A stretch of 64,000 bases of DNA, from positions 62,001 through 126,000 of the forward strand of contig JAHJSB010000029.1 of NCBI GenBank assembly GCA_018830285.1. The letters run 5' to 3'. Shown here piece by piece: positions 19,666 through 28,973 of the stretch (positions are counted from its first letter, which is position 1; every line of letters starts with the position of its first letter). The notes below the pieces were generated by a model. The model was not told the DNA's origin, searched no databases, and worked only from the letters and a program-made list of their open reading frames with translations. Made by a program: the position numbers and the translations under genes. This stretch comes from Alphaproteobacteria bacterium (lineage in GTDB: Bacteria; Pseudomonadota; Alphaproteobacteria; Caulobacterales; Hyphomonadaceae).

Positions 19666-22600
19666 TCAGTCGTCATCCATCCGTTGCGTGAGTGCAGCCA
19701 AATAGTCTTTCGCCTTCTGTGTGAACGCTGCAGGCACATCGACGATCTCAGAGACTCTTTTCTGCATCCGCTGGATCTCCTCCCATTCCTGCCGCCCAAA
19801 CCTTGAAATCGTGACGCTTTGTCCATGACGCCGATGATAGTTGAGCGGACGCGGGTCAAACGCGACGCGGCCCATCGTGGCCAGATGCATGTAGACGCAC
19901 CAATCCCCGGCCACGCGATAGGTCGAAATTTCTTCAAAATGAGACGTCAGGACCTGCGCCAGGGCGGCGCGGCGAAACACGACGCCACTCACATTCGGAA
20001 GCGTGTTCTTGACGGACAGCCCTTCTGCAAGCTCGCTCAGACCCTCCGTTACAAAAGGCCGTCGCCACCGATCACGATCCACGTCGCTTACATAGTCGAG
20101 ATAATCGGGACAAAGTATCGCGCCATCAGCGTTGACCTGATTGGATTGTGTAAATGAGACGACCACCTGCTGGTCGTCGAAGGCTTGTGCTGCCACCTCA
20201 ATGAAATTGCTTGCCGCCCAGTCATCCGCCTCGGCGATCCAGACAAGATCCCCCTGAGCAAGACCTACTCCCTTCTTCCATTGCGCAAAGACCGATCCGG
20301 AATTGGCATCATTCCTGATAATCCTGCATCGGATCGAGCAATTGTGCAGGTAGCGGCGCGCTATCTCCAGGCTGTCATCATCAGAAGCATCATCCAGGAC
20401 GATGATTTCCCAAACAGGCATGCTTTGGTTCAAGATCGTCGCAAGGCGCTGGGGAAGGAAGCGCGCATAGTTGAAACTCGGGACGATCACCGACACTTTC
20501 GGAATGGGCTCACCGAGCAATCGCAGGATATCACCAACAAAACTCTTGAAACCAAATCTCTCTCGCACCACGTCCAGCCCCGCCTCTGCGGCTTTCCTCA
20601 CTTCGCACTGGTCAGACAAGAATTCAGTCAGCGCCAGTGCGAATGCCGCGGCGTCACTGCTCGCCAGCACACGGACAGCGCCAGTCGGCTGAAGGTCCTC
20701 TATCCCTGTGGCACCAGCGACGACGAATGCTGGCGTACCTGCAGAAAGTGCCTCCAGCACAGTTGAAGGATACGGATCCTCGCGAGACGTCAGTGCGTAG
20801 GCGCATGCGGCAGCGTAAAAGATGGATGTATCGTTGCGAAATCCGATCAGGTGAACCTGACCGGACACATCGGGCGATCTGTCAATAATGTTGCGACACG
20901 CCTTCAACATGCCGCTGTCGACATCACCCACCCATATGAAATGCAGTGACGGATCCTCGCGGGCTGCAGCGACTGCCCACTGGCAGAACAGGTCGACACC
21001 CTTGCGCCGATCCCCGAAACCGACCCCGATCACGAAGTTCGCGTTCTCATCGACGTTCATATCCGCGCAGATCCTTGTCCGCGCGCGTTCCTTGTCATCG
21101 AAACCCAGAACGCCTTCACGCTTGTACAGGCCTTGCGGAAGAATTTTCGGATTGCGCCATGCGTGGCCAAGGATGTTCGATGCCGTGCGATCCCTGACCA
21201 TTTCAGTGGCGAAAACGGTAACGCCCGCGAACTGGTCAAGTGCCAGCATGCCGTCGCGCAGCTTCATCTTCTTGGCGATGTCAGGCATCTCGTGGACGAG
21301 ACCGACTGAGGCGATCCCGACCGCGTCCATATATGGCGCGATCCAACCCGATGCGGACGAATTGATGACGGCGTGGCAAAAGCCCTCGTCCCGAAGCCCG
21401 GCCAGCTGCTCAAGAATCCCATCGCGCGACTGGCGCTTTTCGCTCAGCTCGAGGATCCGCCCATAGGTTCGAAAGTTTGGACCGAGATCCCCCTCGCCCG
21501 ATGTGATCGTTATGACGTCATAGCCAAAGTCTTTTCTCAGAGAGCGTACAAAGCTCAGGGACAGGTATTGCGCCCCATTCCTGTGCAGATCATGAACCAT
21601 CACGATTATCTTGCGTGACACGGGCACTTCGACCGGACGCTCGAGCGGAACAAGCTCAGAAGGCTCGACAAGCATTTCGCCTGGGCCTGCCAATAAAGCG
21701 CGCCGGGTTGCTGCCAGCCAGGCGTAACCCTGGGCGACGTCCGGTTCGAGATAGCAGCCTTCTGCCCACTCATTCCACGCATTGATAAAGACCAGCCGCT
21801 CATCGAATGGGGTCTGGCGCGCCGCGGTATGTGTTGCCGCCTGCTTCAGCCACAGCTCGTAGGCCTCAGGCGAACTTCCAAGCAGGATCGTACCTGCATT
21901 CATCCGGCGGGGTGTATTGTCCCATTGCGGCGTGACCCCATGAAAGAGGGTGTAGTCTTTCTCAACCGGATGTCCCTCGAAGCCACGGTTCAGGCTTTTC
22001 CAGTCATATATCCGGCAATTGAACTGGTCTGACGTAGGCGCAACCACATTGTCCTGAGGCTCCAGTCCCATATTGTTGGGCGGAAACTCAATCGCGGAAT
22101 CAAAGCCGTATTCAGCAGGGTCTGCGGTATCGAAGGATTGCGTATAGGCAAGATGGATCTCGCCTATGCCATTGTCACGGCACCATTGCCTCCAGCGCAG
22201 AGCCGTTGCCCTGGCATCCGGCAAAAGACCGGGCCGGTAGACAATTACCAGGGGCCGTAAGCCAATGCGAATATATTTCGCATTCTTCAGGTATTCCGAC
22301 AAATGACGAATGATGGCCAGGTCATCTTCTTCTGAGTGATCTTGAGCGATCAGGACATCATCGTCACGACCATCCCAGCGCCGGCTCCAGTTCTCGTTGG
22401 CCCAGCACAGGCAGAAAGGGAACTTGACCGACGGGTCATCTGCGTAGGCCCTTACCGGCGTCTCGAGCAATCGCTTGCCGGCAAACCAGTAGAAATAGAA
22501 GCAAAAGCCCGACAGCCCGTACTGACTTGCAAGCGCTGCCTGGCGCCGGCGAATGGCTGGGTTTTCGACCAGGTCATAATAGCCGAGTTCTCCTGGAACC

Positions 22601-23076
22601 CGTGGTTGCGCATGGCCTTCGAATTGCGGCTGGCTTCGGCGAACATTCGTCCATTCGGTAAAACCCTTCCCCCACCAACGATCATTTTCCGCAATAGGAT
22701 GAAACTGTGGGAGATAGAATGCGATGGCCCTGGCCAGCAGCCTTGGCGGACGGCCGAGCGCTGACAATTCCTGATAGGTGCCTGACTGATGCGCATGGTC
22801 AGCCCTGTTCTTCAGGTCTTCGATATAGGCCTGGAACCGGTCCGTTTGCGCTTTCCAGTTCCTGTAGGTCGCGCTCCAGCTCACGGCCCATGACGCCCGG
22901 CGAAAGACGATTCCGACCATCTGGTCCTTGGCCCGCTCCGAAAGGGGGGCCTTGTGCCACACAGTCCTCAAGAACCGGGACAACCAGCGCCGGACAACTC
23001 GGATTTGCTCGTTCCGCAATTCGGTATCACTCCCAGACTTGCCCAGACGCCGACATGTTTTTTCCAAGTCCACCAT
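19666..23076 (-). CDS. Multidomain WbsX / GT4 / GT2 glycosyltransferase
   Basis: 1136 aa from ATG 23076 (1156 aa if a TTG at 23136 is used; neither has a good ribosome-binding site). Order from the ATG: about 1-110, basic/helical; about 115-480, a WbsX-type domain ('AIAFYLPQFHPIAENDRWWGKG', 'CLCWANENWSRRWDG', 'INAWNEWAEGCYLEPD'); about 510-850, a GT4 domain ('YALTSREDPYPSTVLEALSAG'); about 870-1110, a GT2 domain ('VSVIVPSFNYARFLPQRLATIL', 'VLDDASDDDS', 'IAEADDW'). The same three-module order occurs in the C-terminal half of the giant protein at 12.4-18.2 kb, so the two are related tools in one pathway. Cytoplasmic, polysaccharide assembly. Confidence 0.85.
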   Translation of the reverse strand: MVDLEKTCRRLGKSGSDTELRNEQIRVVRRWLSRFLRTVWHKAPLSERAKDQMVGIVFRRASWAVSWSATYRNWKAQTDRFQAYIEDLKNRADHAHQSGTYQELSALGRPPRLLARAIAFYLPQFHPIAENDRWWGKGFTEWTNVRRSQPQFEGHAQPRVPGELGYYDLVENPAIRRRQAALASQYGLSGFCFYFYWFAGKRLLETPVRAYADDPSVKFPFCLCWANENWSRRWDGRDDDVLIAQDHSEEDDLAIIRHLSEYLKNAKYIRIGLRPLVIVYRPGLLPDARATALRWRQWCRDNGIGEIHLAYTQSFDTADPAEYGFDSAIEFPPNNMGLEPQDNVVAPTSDQFNCRIYDWKSLNRGFEGHPVEKDYTLFHGVTPQWDNTPRRMNAGTILLGSSPEAYELWLKQAATHTAARQTPFDERLVFINAWNEWAEGCYLEPDVAQGYAWLAATRRALLAGPGEMLVEPSELVPLERPVEVPVSRKIIVMVHDLHRNGAQYLSLSFVRSLRKDFGYDVITITSGEGDLGPNFRTYGRILELSEKRQSRDGILEQLAGLRDEGFCHAVINSSASGWIAPYMDAVGIASVGLVHEMPDIAKKMKLRDGMLALDQFAGVTVFATEMVRDRTASNILGHAWRNPKILPQGLYKREGVLGFDDKERARTRICADMNVDENANFVIGVGFGDRRKGVDLFCQWAVAAAREDPSLHFIWVGDVDSGMLKACRNIIDRSPDVSGQVHLIGFRNDTSIFYAAACAYALTSREDPYPSTVLEALSAGTPAFVVAGATGIEDLQPTGAVRVLASSDAAAFALALTEFLSDQCEVRKAAEAGLDVVRERFGFKSFVGDILRLLGEPIPKVSVIVPSFNYARFLPQRLATILNQSMPVWEIIVLDDASDDDSLEIARRYLHNCSIRCRIIRNDANSGSVFAQWKKGVGLAQGDLVWIAEADDWAASNFIEVAAQAFDDQQVVVSFTQSNQVNADGAILCPDYLDYVSDVDRDRWRRPFVTEGLSELAEGLSVKNTLPNVSGVVFRRAALAQVLTSHFEEISTYRVAGDWCVYMHLATMGRVAFDPRPLNYHRRHGQSVTISRFGRQEWEEIQRMQKRVSEIVDVPAAFTQKAKDYLAALTQRMDDD

Positions 23077-23186
23077 GCACACAACGGGCGTCAGGGGTAC
23101 GCATTTTCCACTCCCACTATCGCGCGACCGCTTCAAGCGCCATGGTCACATGGCATGGGTTGGAACTTGCCATTCAGCAGTGCTAG

Positions 23187-24476
23187 ATGCGCGCGATGAA
23201 AACAGCCTTTTTCACTATATGTTCCAGAAATTACCTGGCTTACGCCCTGACGCTGCGTGAGAGCCTCCTCGCGGCCGAGCCGGACCATGAGCTTGTCATA
23301 TTCCTGGCCGACGAGGCGGTTGGCTCCAATGCGCTGGAAGGTATCGAAACGATCGCCGTTGCAGCGCTCGGCCGCCCTGAAATTGCGTCCATGGCACTGA
23401 GATATTCGATCATGGAGTTCAACACCGCGATCAAGCCCTTCTGCTTCCAGCATCTGTTCAGCAAGATGGATTTCGAGGCCGCCATATACCTTGATCCTGA
23501 TATTGCGGTCTTCGGTCCGCTGTCGCAGGTTCACGACGCCCTGCAGGCTGGGGCGTCGTGCATTCTTACGCCGCATATCCTTGAGCCGCTGGCGGATGAA
23601 TGCTCGCCGTCGGACATGGACATCTTGAAGTGCGGCACCTTCAATCTGGGTTTCGCAGCCTTCGCCAGGACACCCGAAGCCGAAGACTTCCTTTCATGGT
23701 GGGCTAGGCGATTGATCGAGCATTGCTTCTCAGACATTGAACACGGCCTGTTTGTCGACCAGAAGTTTGTCGAGTTTGCGCCGAGTTTCATCGGCGCGCT
23801 CCAGGTGCTGCGCGATCCAGGCTATAATGTTGCTTACTGGAATCTCGCGCATCGCAAAGTCGACAGGGCGGGTAATGCGTGGCAGGTCAATGGCCAGCCG
23901 CTCGTCTTTTTCCATTTCAGCGGGATCGCCCCTGGCAGGCCGGAATTGCTGTCAAAGCATCAGGATCGCTTTGGGTCGGCGAACGAGGCTGGCGCCCGGT
24001 TCCTGGTCGAGGCCTATCTCGGCAAACTGAATGAACATGGCCATGCGACCTGGTCGAAAGTCCCCTACGCTTTCAACGCCGGTCCCGATGGGCAGAAGAT
24101 ACCCGATACCCTCCGGCGCCACCTGGCTGTCAGGAACACGATCGACGCACCCCTCTCGCCATCTGATGTCGCCTACTGGAATACGCCATCCGAACGCGTG
24201 GACCAGGTCTCCGGAACCGTGATCACGCGTCTGATGCTGGCCATATACGAGTCCCGGCCCGACCTCAGGACAGAATTTCCGCTTTCCAGAGCCGAGGGCC
24301 GGCGAAATTTCCACGCCTGGTTCCTGGCCTATGGCGCTGGAGAGTACGGTCTGCCAGACGTGTGGATCAAAGCAGCGCTTGCCCGCTCTGCGCTGCGATC
24401 ACCTGCCATTTCCAGGCGGCTGGCCTGGCTGCGGTTCGCGCTTGCCAGGCTGAAGCGCCGCAGGCCGGGCGAATGA
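23187..24476 (+). CDS. Putative GT-A glycosyltransferase (GT8-like)
   Basis: 429 aa. The N-terminus 'KTAFFTICSRNYLAYALTLRESLL' and the DxD-like 'AIYLDPDIAVFGPL' resemble retaining GT8/GT24-type transferases. 'GTFNLGFAAFARTPEAEDFLSWWARRL' and 'LFVDQKFVEFAPSF' match the second half of that fold. The C-terminal part (about 300-429) is not recognised. It is transcribed divergently from the 1136-aa glycosyltransferase (110 nt between starts). Two start codons (23187 ATG, 23196 ATG) are possible. Glycosyl transfer is likely; sugar and acceptor are unknown. Confidence 0.65.
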   Translation: MRAMKTAFFTICSRNYLAYALTLRESLLAAEPDHELVIFLADEAVGSNALEGIETIAVAALGRPEIASMALRYSIMEFNTAIKPFCFQHLFSKMDFEAAIYLDPDIAVFGPLSQVHDALQAGASCILTPHILEPLADECSPSDMDILKCGTFNLGFAAFARTPEAEDFLSWWARRLIEHCFSDIEHGLFVDQKFVEFAPSFIGALQVLRDPGYNVAYWNLAHRKVDRAGNAWQVNGQPLVFFHFSGIAPGRPELLSKHQDRFGSANEAGARFLVEAYLGKLNEHGHATWSKVPYAFNAGPDGQKIPDTLRRHLAVRNTIDAPLSPSDVAYWNTPSERVDQVSGTVITRLMLAIYESRPDLRTEFPLSRAEGRRNFHAWFLAYGAGEYGLPDVWIKAALARSALRSPAISRRLAWLRFALARLKRRRPGE

Positions 24477-24779
24477 TCTGGTCTGCAGCCTGGCAAGGCG
24501 CCTGCCCTGCCAACCTGCCACGGGCGACACGATGGGCCTCCCGAGCCGGGAGGTTTGCGGCGACAATCTCAGGATCGAAGGCTGGATGACAGCCCATCGC
24601 GATGGCTTTTGGCCGGTATGGCTGCCGTCGCCCCGAACACACGGGAGGCATGTCTTGCCGAGCCGTCCGCGCCAGGCCTTCGAACAATCGCATGGACGCT
24701 CTGGACGCAGGCTTCTGTGATAACTTATGAAGCCTTGGACGCGGAACAGGCAAGCACGTCACCAGCAGTGGAAACAGGA
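24477..24779 (+). other. Apparent 303-nt gap with open frames but no assignable gene
   Basis: The frame of the downstream GT2 gene is open back to 24555 (75 extra codons), but those residues show no GT2 features. Another 62-codon frame (24532-24720) has an ATG start. I find no convincing ribosome-binding site, hairpin or RNA. It is either a long leader or a decayed gene end. Confidence 0.4.
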
Positions 24780-25697
24780 ATGCCAAAAGTATCAGTGATT
24801 ATCATCGCCTATAATATGGCGCGGGAAGTGCCAAGGACCGTGCAATCGTTCCTGCCGCCCTATCAGGAAAAACTTGAAGCGGGTGATGTCGAGATACTCG
24901 TGATGGAGAACGGCTCTTCCTCGCCGATCCCTGAGACCGTCCGGTCAGGCTGGCCGCCGGCGGTGCGATACATAAATGTCCCCTCGCCGTCCGCGTCGCC
25001 TGCAGCTGCGCTCAATCTTGGTGTCGACATGGCAAGCGCGCCCGTCGTGGTGCCTGTCATAGATGGCGCGCGCATGGCATCTCCAGGCCTGCTCCATAAC
25101 GGTCTGTCTGTGCTGCGCCAGGAGCCGGATGCGTTTGTCGGCACGACCGGATTTCATCTGGGATCCCAGCGGCAACCGATTGCGGTTCTGTCCGGATACA
25201 ATCAACAGGTCGAAGACGAATTGCTCGCATCGATCGGCTGGCCGAAACAGGGCTATCGCCTGTTCGAGATCTGCTCGCCCGGCGGATCGGCAGGTGGCGC
25301 CTGGTTCGGCGGAGCGTCGGAATCCAATGCTCCCCTCCTGCTCAAGGCACGCTATCTCGAACTTGGTGGCTTTGACCCGGCTTTCGACATCCCTGGCGGA
25401 GGCCTCGTCAACCTCGATTTCTACGAACGCGCCGTCACCTCCGGCAAGCCGTATTACATGCTGGTTGGCGAAGGCACTTTTCATCAGATCCATGGCGGCG
25501 TGACGACATCGAAATCTGTTCGCGAAGTCGAGGCCGATGGCCGAACGACATTCCAACGCTACACAGACCAATATGAAGCCATCCGCTCGCGCCCCTGGAA
25601 AATCCCGCAAAGGCTGCCGATCCTCTATGGTATTCACCGGCCCCAATGCAGCAAGATTTCGCTGGCCGCACTCAAATCCATCTCGGGCCTGGCTTGA
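24780..25697 (+). CDS. Family 2 glycosyltransferase
   Basis: About 305 aa from ATG 24780. The GT2 fold starts directly with 'MPKVSVIIIAYNMAREVPRTVQSFL', then 'EILVMENGSSSP' and 'PVVVPVIDGARMASPGLL' (a D-G-A in the usual DxD place). 'LGGFDPAFDIPGGGLVNLDFYERAV' replaces the common ED motif. The frame continues upstream to 24555, so a longer protein cannot be excluded. It is the last gene of the plus-strand polysaccharide group before the T2SS locus. Donor and acceptor are unknown. Confidence 0.75.
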   Translation: MPKVSVIIIAYNMAREVPRTVQSFLPPYQEKLEAGDVEILVMENGSSSPIPETVRSGWPPAVRYINVPSPSASPAAALNLGVDMASAPVVVPVIDGARMASPGLLHNGLSVLRQEPDAFVGTTGFHLGSQRQPIAVLSGYNQQVEDELLASIGWPKQGYRLFEICSPGGSAGGAWFGGASESNAPLLLKARYLELGGFDPAFDIPGGGLVNLDFYERAVTSGKPYYMLVGEGTFHQIHGGVTTSKSVREVEADGRTTFQRYTDQYEAIRSRPWKIPQRLPILYGIHRPQCSKISLAALKSISGLA

Positions 25698-26002
25698 TTC
25701 CAGGAGTTGCGGCCGCCCGGACGATTGCATCGCTCGCCCGGGCGGGCAGATCCCGTCCGGGCGCGAGAGACTTGGCCTTGTAATCATAACGCGGTAGGAG
25801 AAAGGTCAATGCTCGGGTGACAGCGTGCAAGCGTTCCTGCATTGGCTCATTCTGGAAAAAGCGTCATCGACCTGAGGCGATCGCGCGTCGGAAACAGAGG
25901 CTGAAACGTCAAAAACACGGATCTTGTAGCGTGGCTGAAAAGAGAACTGACAGGCCTGGGCCCTGCAATGGACGACCTGACACGCGAGCAGGGGCTGCGC
26001 AG
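25698..26002. other. 305-nt gap before gspH
   Basis: It contains an imperfect GC-rich inverted repeat around 25711-25765 (GCCCGGAC / GTCCGGGC units), which could end the glycosyltransferase transcript. It also has a very good ribosome-binding site (GTAGGAG, 25794-25800) followed at 25809 by a three-codon frame ATG-CTC-GGG-TGA. The gspH frame is open from GTG 25817, but the translated stretch before 26003 looks non-coding (many Cys/Arg). Confidence 0.5.
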
Positions 26003-26455
26003 GTGCCGCAAGGGCGCGCTTTCATCCTGTCCTGCGGGATCAAGCCTGCCCAAACGCGCGGTACGGACGCCGGGTTCTCACTCCTGGAGATGACCGTGGC
26101 CCTCTTCCTGGGCGCCCTCTTGCTGACGCTGGTGGCCGAATCAGGCGTATCCATGCTTGATCGCTGGCAGCTGTCCATTGCCGAACGAAACCTGCGCAAC
26201 CAGATCAGCGCGCTACCGCTGAAAGCGCATGCTTCGCGGCGGGCCTTTACCCTTGACCAGGCGATTGGATCGGATGTCATACTGCCGGAAGGCTGGGCGA
26301 TTTTGGCCGATGACGAAATATTCTATGCCGATTCCGGCATCTGCAGCGGTGGAGCCGTGGAAATCCGATCCCCGCAAGACCGGGTCTGGCGCTATCGCCT
26401 GGAAGCGCCGTTCTGCCGGGCTAGGTCAGGGTCGGGTGTGCCCCGGCAAGGCTGA
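26003..26455 (+). CDS. gspH: Type II secretion pseudopilin, GspH-like
   Basis: About 150 aa. A GTG at 26003 is preferred: AGGGG lies 8 nt upstream and gives a 24-residue leader before the prepilin motif 'DAGFSLLEMTVALFLGALLLTLVAESG' (cleavage after G, methylated F, E at +5). The open frame extends to 25817 but would give an implausible 86-residue leader. The body (C-terminal 'AILADDEIFYADSGICSGGAVEIRSP') fits a minor pseudopilin of GspH type, by length and exclusion since G, I, J and K are assigned elsewhere. It overlaps the convergent sulfotransferase by 35 nt. Inner membrane and periplasm. Confidence 0.65.
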   Translation: MPQGRAFILSCGIKPAQTRGTDAGFSLLEMTVALFLGALLLTLVAESGVSMLDRWQLSIAERNLRNQISALPLKAHASRRAFTLDQAIGSDVILPEGWAILADDEIFYADSGICSGGAVEIRSPQDRVWRYRLEAPFCRARSGSGVPRQG

Positions 26456-27143
26456 GGGCCTCCAGCTGGCTCCAGACAGATGCACACTGTTCCGGGACCT
26501 GCATGTCTGCGGTGTCATTGTGAATCAGTTCGGCACTGTAGAAGCTGACGGCTGCGCCTGCATCCAGTCCAAGTCCTGAGGCGATATCAGCAACCGAAGA
26601 CTGGTACTGGTCCGGCCGGCAATCGTACCTGATGCATGGCACAGCTGCGTCCCGCACAAGGGCCAGAATTTGCGTATTATAAGCGCTCCAGAGATCGATA
26701 GCCGTCTCGCGGGTCATTGGTTGTTTCCACGCCAGCGACCTGTTGACGAGGCTCGCCGCAACCGCTTCCGGGTGGCGAAAGGTGACGACCATTCGCGGCG
26801 CGAACAGTGACTGCCAGCCCGCCATGCAGAACACCGTCCTTGGATCCTTCAATCCCCAGAAGGCTTCGCCGCGCAAGGCTTCGGTCTCGAGACTGAGAGC
26901 ATCCAGGTCCTCGCTGCGCCAGGCCAGCTGTCCTGCCGGCGGCTTGTCCCAGCTGTAACCGTGAAACGCCAGGAGCCGGTCATGGATGCTGCGTATGCGC
27001 TCGTGTTCCCGGTTGCCTTTCCTGTTGAAAGGCGCCGACGTATTGACATCGCCGAGCGTCAGTCCGCCGGCCTCCAGGCATCCGGCGAGACAGGAGGTGC
27101 CCGATCTGTGCATTCCGAGAATCAGGAGTGGCGACAGGTTCAT
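26421..27143 (-). CDS. Sulfotransferase family protein coupled to gspE
   Basis: 240 aa. The N-terminal P-loop for PAPS is 'LLILGMHRSGTSCLAGCLEAGG', with 'FWGLKDPRTVFCMAGW' and 'RMVVTFRHPEAVAASLVNR' as the 3'-phosphate-binding segments. 'YDCRPDQYQSSVADIASGLGL' is the typical C-terminal part. It resembles the N-terminal domain of the giant fusion at 12.4 kb. The start codon overlaps the gspE stop (ATGA), so the two are translationally coupled. A cytoplasmic enzyme that would sulfate a glycan or protein with PAPS from CysD/CysNC. Target unknown. Confidence 0.82.
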   Translation of the reverse strand: MNLSPLLILGMHRSGTSCLAGCLEAGGLTLGDVNTSAPFNRKGNREHERIRSIHDRLLAFHGYSWDKPPAGQLAWRSEDLDALSLETEALRGEAFWGLKDPRTVFCMAGWQSLFAPRMVVTFRHPEAVAASLVNRSLAWKQPMTRETAIDLWSAYNTQILALVRDAAVPCIRYDCRPDQYQSSVADIASGLGLDAGAAVSFYSAELIHNDTADMQVPEQCASVWSQLEALSLAGAHPTLT

Positions 27144-28891
27144 GCCAGCGCTTCTTCAGTACGCGCGCCCACCACGCGGACGACTTCTTCAACTGAGGTA
27201 AGGCCTCTTCTCGCCTTTATCAGCCCGTCTTCCATCAATGTCTGGAACCCTTTCCTGCGCGCGGCCGCCACGATTTCACTCATCGGCGCCTTTCGCGTGA
27301 TCGCGCCCTGCATGTCCGCATCGACCAGCGCGACCTCGAACAGGCCGAGGCGATCTAAATATCCTGATTGATTGCATGCCGGGCATCCATTCGGCGCTCT
27401 CCAGTCAGGCGTCTCGGCCATGATGGCCGAAAGGTCGGCCCCATCCCGGATCGCAGTTGCCATTAATTGTTCGCCGAGGCTGTTGCTGCCGGCAGGCAGG
27501 GCGCAATGGCGGCAAAGGCGCCTGACCAGCCGCTGCGCGGCGAATGCCCTGACGGATGAAGCAATCAGGAAAGGCTCAAGCCCGAGATCCATGAGGCGTT
27601 CGATCGCGCCGAGCGCTGAATTCGTGTGAAGGGTCGAAAGTACAAGGTGGCCGGTGAGGGCAGCTCGTGCCGCAATTTCGGCCGTCTCCCCGTCGCGGAT
27701 CTCTCCGACCATGACGATATCCGGGTCGTGCCGGAGGATGGCTCTCAGGCCCCGCGCAAAGGTGTATCCGATATCTGCCCGGATCTGAACCTGGGTAATA
27801 TTGGCCATGTTGTATTCGACCGGGTCTTCGACCGTTATGATCTTGCGAAGGCCATCATTGAGGTCTTCCAACATCCTGTAGAGCGTTGTCGACTTTCCCG
27901 ATCCGGTCGGACCCGTGACGAGGATGACGCCATTGTGAAACTGCCGCGCTGCATCGAATGCCCGGGCCGGCTGGCCGCCGAGGCCAAGACCCACAAGGTC
28001 TGGCAGGGACTTTTCCTTTCGCAGCAAGCGCAGAACAAGGCTCTCGCCCCAGGTTCCGGGCAGGGACGAAACCCGCAGGTCGAGGTTTTCACCGCCCAGC
28101 CTGACAGACTGGCGACCATCCTGGGGCAGCCTCTGCTCGGCAATATCCATGCCGCTCAGGAGCTTGATCCGGCTTGCGATTGCGTTGAATTTCCCGCGCG
28201 GATGAGTGGCCAGCGTCGAAAGGATGCCGTCCACTCTCAATCGCACTTCGAAGGCGTGCTCGTAGGGTTCGATATGAATGTCGGACGCATTGCGCTTCAG
28301 GGAGGCTTCGAAAAGCCTGTTGACGAAGTCGATGACGGGAGCTTCCTGCGCCATTTCCTTGAGACGCTGCATGCTGACATCGTCGCCGCCCAGATCGACG
28401 GCATCGTCGATCCCCATGGCCGACTGGAGCTGTTCAATCTGGATACGGGTTGCGAGGCGATAGCACAGCCTGTCCGGCTTGTTGTCCGGAACGGCCTCGG
28501 CGATCGCCGCCTCGAGGGTTTCACGCAGTTCAGGTTGAAGCGGATGCAGGCTGGCGACGAACAGCGTCCGGGCGTCCCCGGTTGCCGTCCACAGGACGGC
28601 GCTTTGGGCGTTCAGCCAGCGGGGCGTCAGTGCCAGCATCCTGGCTGCGTCGCTGATCTGGTGTGTCGCGTCAGGAATTTCCTCCTGGCGAAGCAGGTCG
28701 ACACCCATCTGGTCTGCCAGCACGACGACCAGGTCATCTTCCGACAAGGCGCCGATCTTGATAAGGGTCTCTCCGAGATAGCCACCGATTTCGAACTGGG
28801 CCGCGATAGCCTGGTCCACGTCGCCAGTGGTCACCAGGCCCCTGGCGACGAGCAGTTCTCCGATACGCTTTTCGATCATTTCTTGAGGCAA
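27140..28891 (-). CDS. gspE: Type II secretion ATPase GspE
   Basis: 583 aa (579 if ATG 28879 is used instead of TTG 28891). It has an N-terminal GspE/PilB-type domain ('GELLVARGLVTTGDVDQAIAAQFEIGGYLGETLIKIGALS'), then the ATPase: Walker A GPTGSGKSTTLYRML, Asp box 'KIITVEDPVEYNM', Walker B 'DIVMVGEIRDGETAEIAARAALTGHLVLSTLHTN'. The zinc tetracysteine CRHC...CPAC follows. It energises pseudopilus assembly at the inner membrane. Divergent from gspF across 82 nt, and coupled to a downstream sulfotransferase. Confidence 0.93.
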   Translation of the reverse strand: MPQEMIEKRIGELLVARGLVTTGDVDQAIAAQFEIGGYLGETLIKIGALSEDDLVVVLADQMGVDLLRQEEIPDATHQISDAARMLALTPRWLNAQSAVLWTATGDARTLFVASLHPLQPELRETLEAAIAEAVPDNKPDRLCYRLATRIQIEQLQSAMGIDDAVDLGGDDVSMQRLKEMAQEAPVIDFVNRLFEASLKRNASDIHIEPYEHAFEVRLRVDGILSTLATHPRGKFNAIASRIKLLSGMDIAEQRLPQDGRQSVRLGGENLDLRVSSLPGTWGESLVLRLLRKEKSLPDLVGLGLGGQPARAFDAARQFHNGVILVTGPTGSGKSTTLYRMLEDLNDGLRKIITVEDPVEYNMANITQVQIRADIGYTFARGLRAILRHDPDIVMVGEIRDGETAEIAARAALTGHLVLSTLHTNSALGAIERLMDLGLEPFLIASSVRAFAAQRLVRRLCRHCALPAGSNSLGEQLMATAIRDGADLSAIMAETPDWRAPNGCPACNQSGYLDRLGLFEVALVDADMQGAITRKAPMSEIVAAARRKGFQTLMEDGLIKARRGLTSVEEVVRVVGARTEEALA

Positions 28892-28973
28892 CTCTGTCGC
28901 AGCTTGCTGATAGTGGGGCTGTCATACTAAAACATGACCGGGTGAGCGAGACAAATCGGAACGGGAGTCACTA

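Noticed and set aside
27626-28930. 434-codon plus-strand open frame over gspE
   Set aside because: Antisense to a textbook GspE with intact Walker motifs; no family features and no ribosome-binding site.
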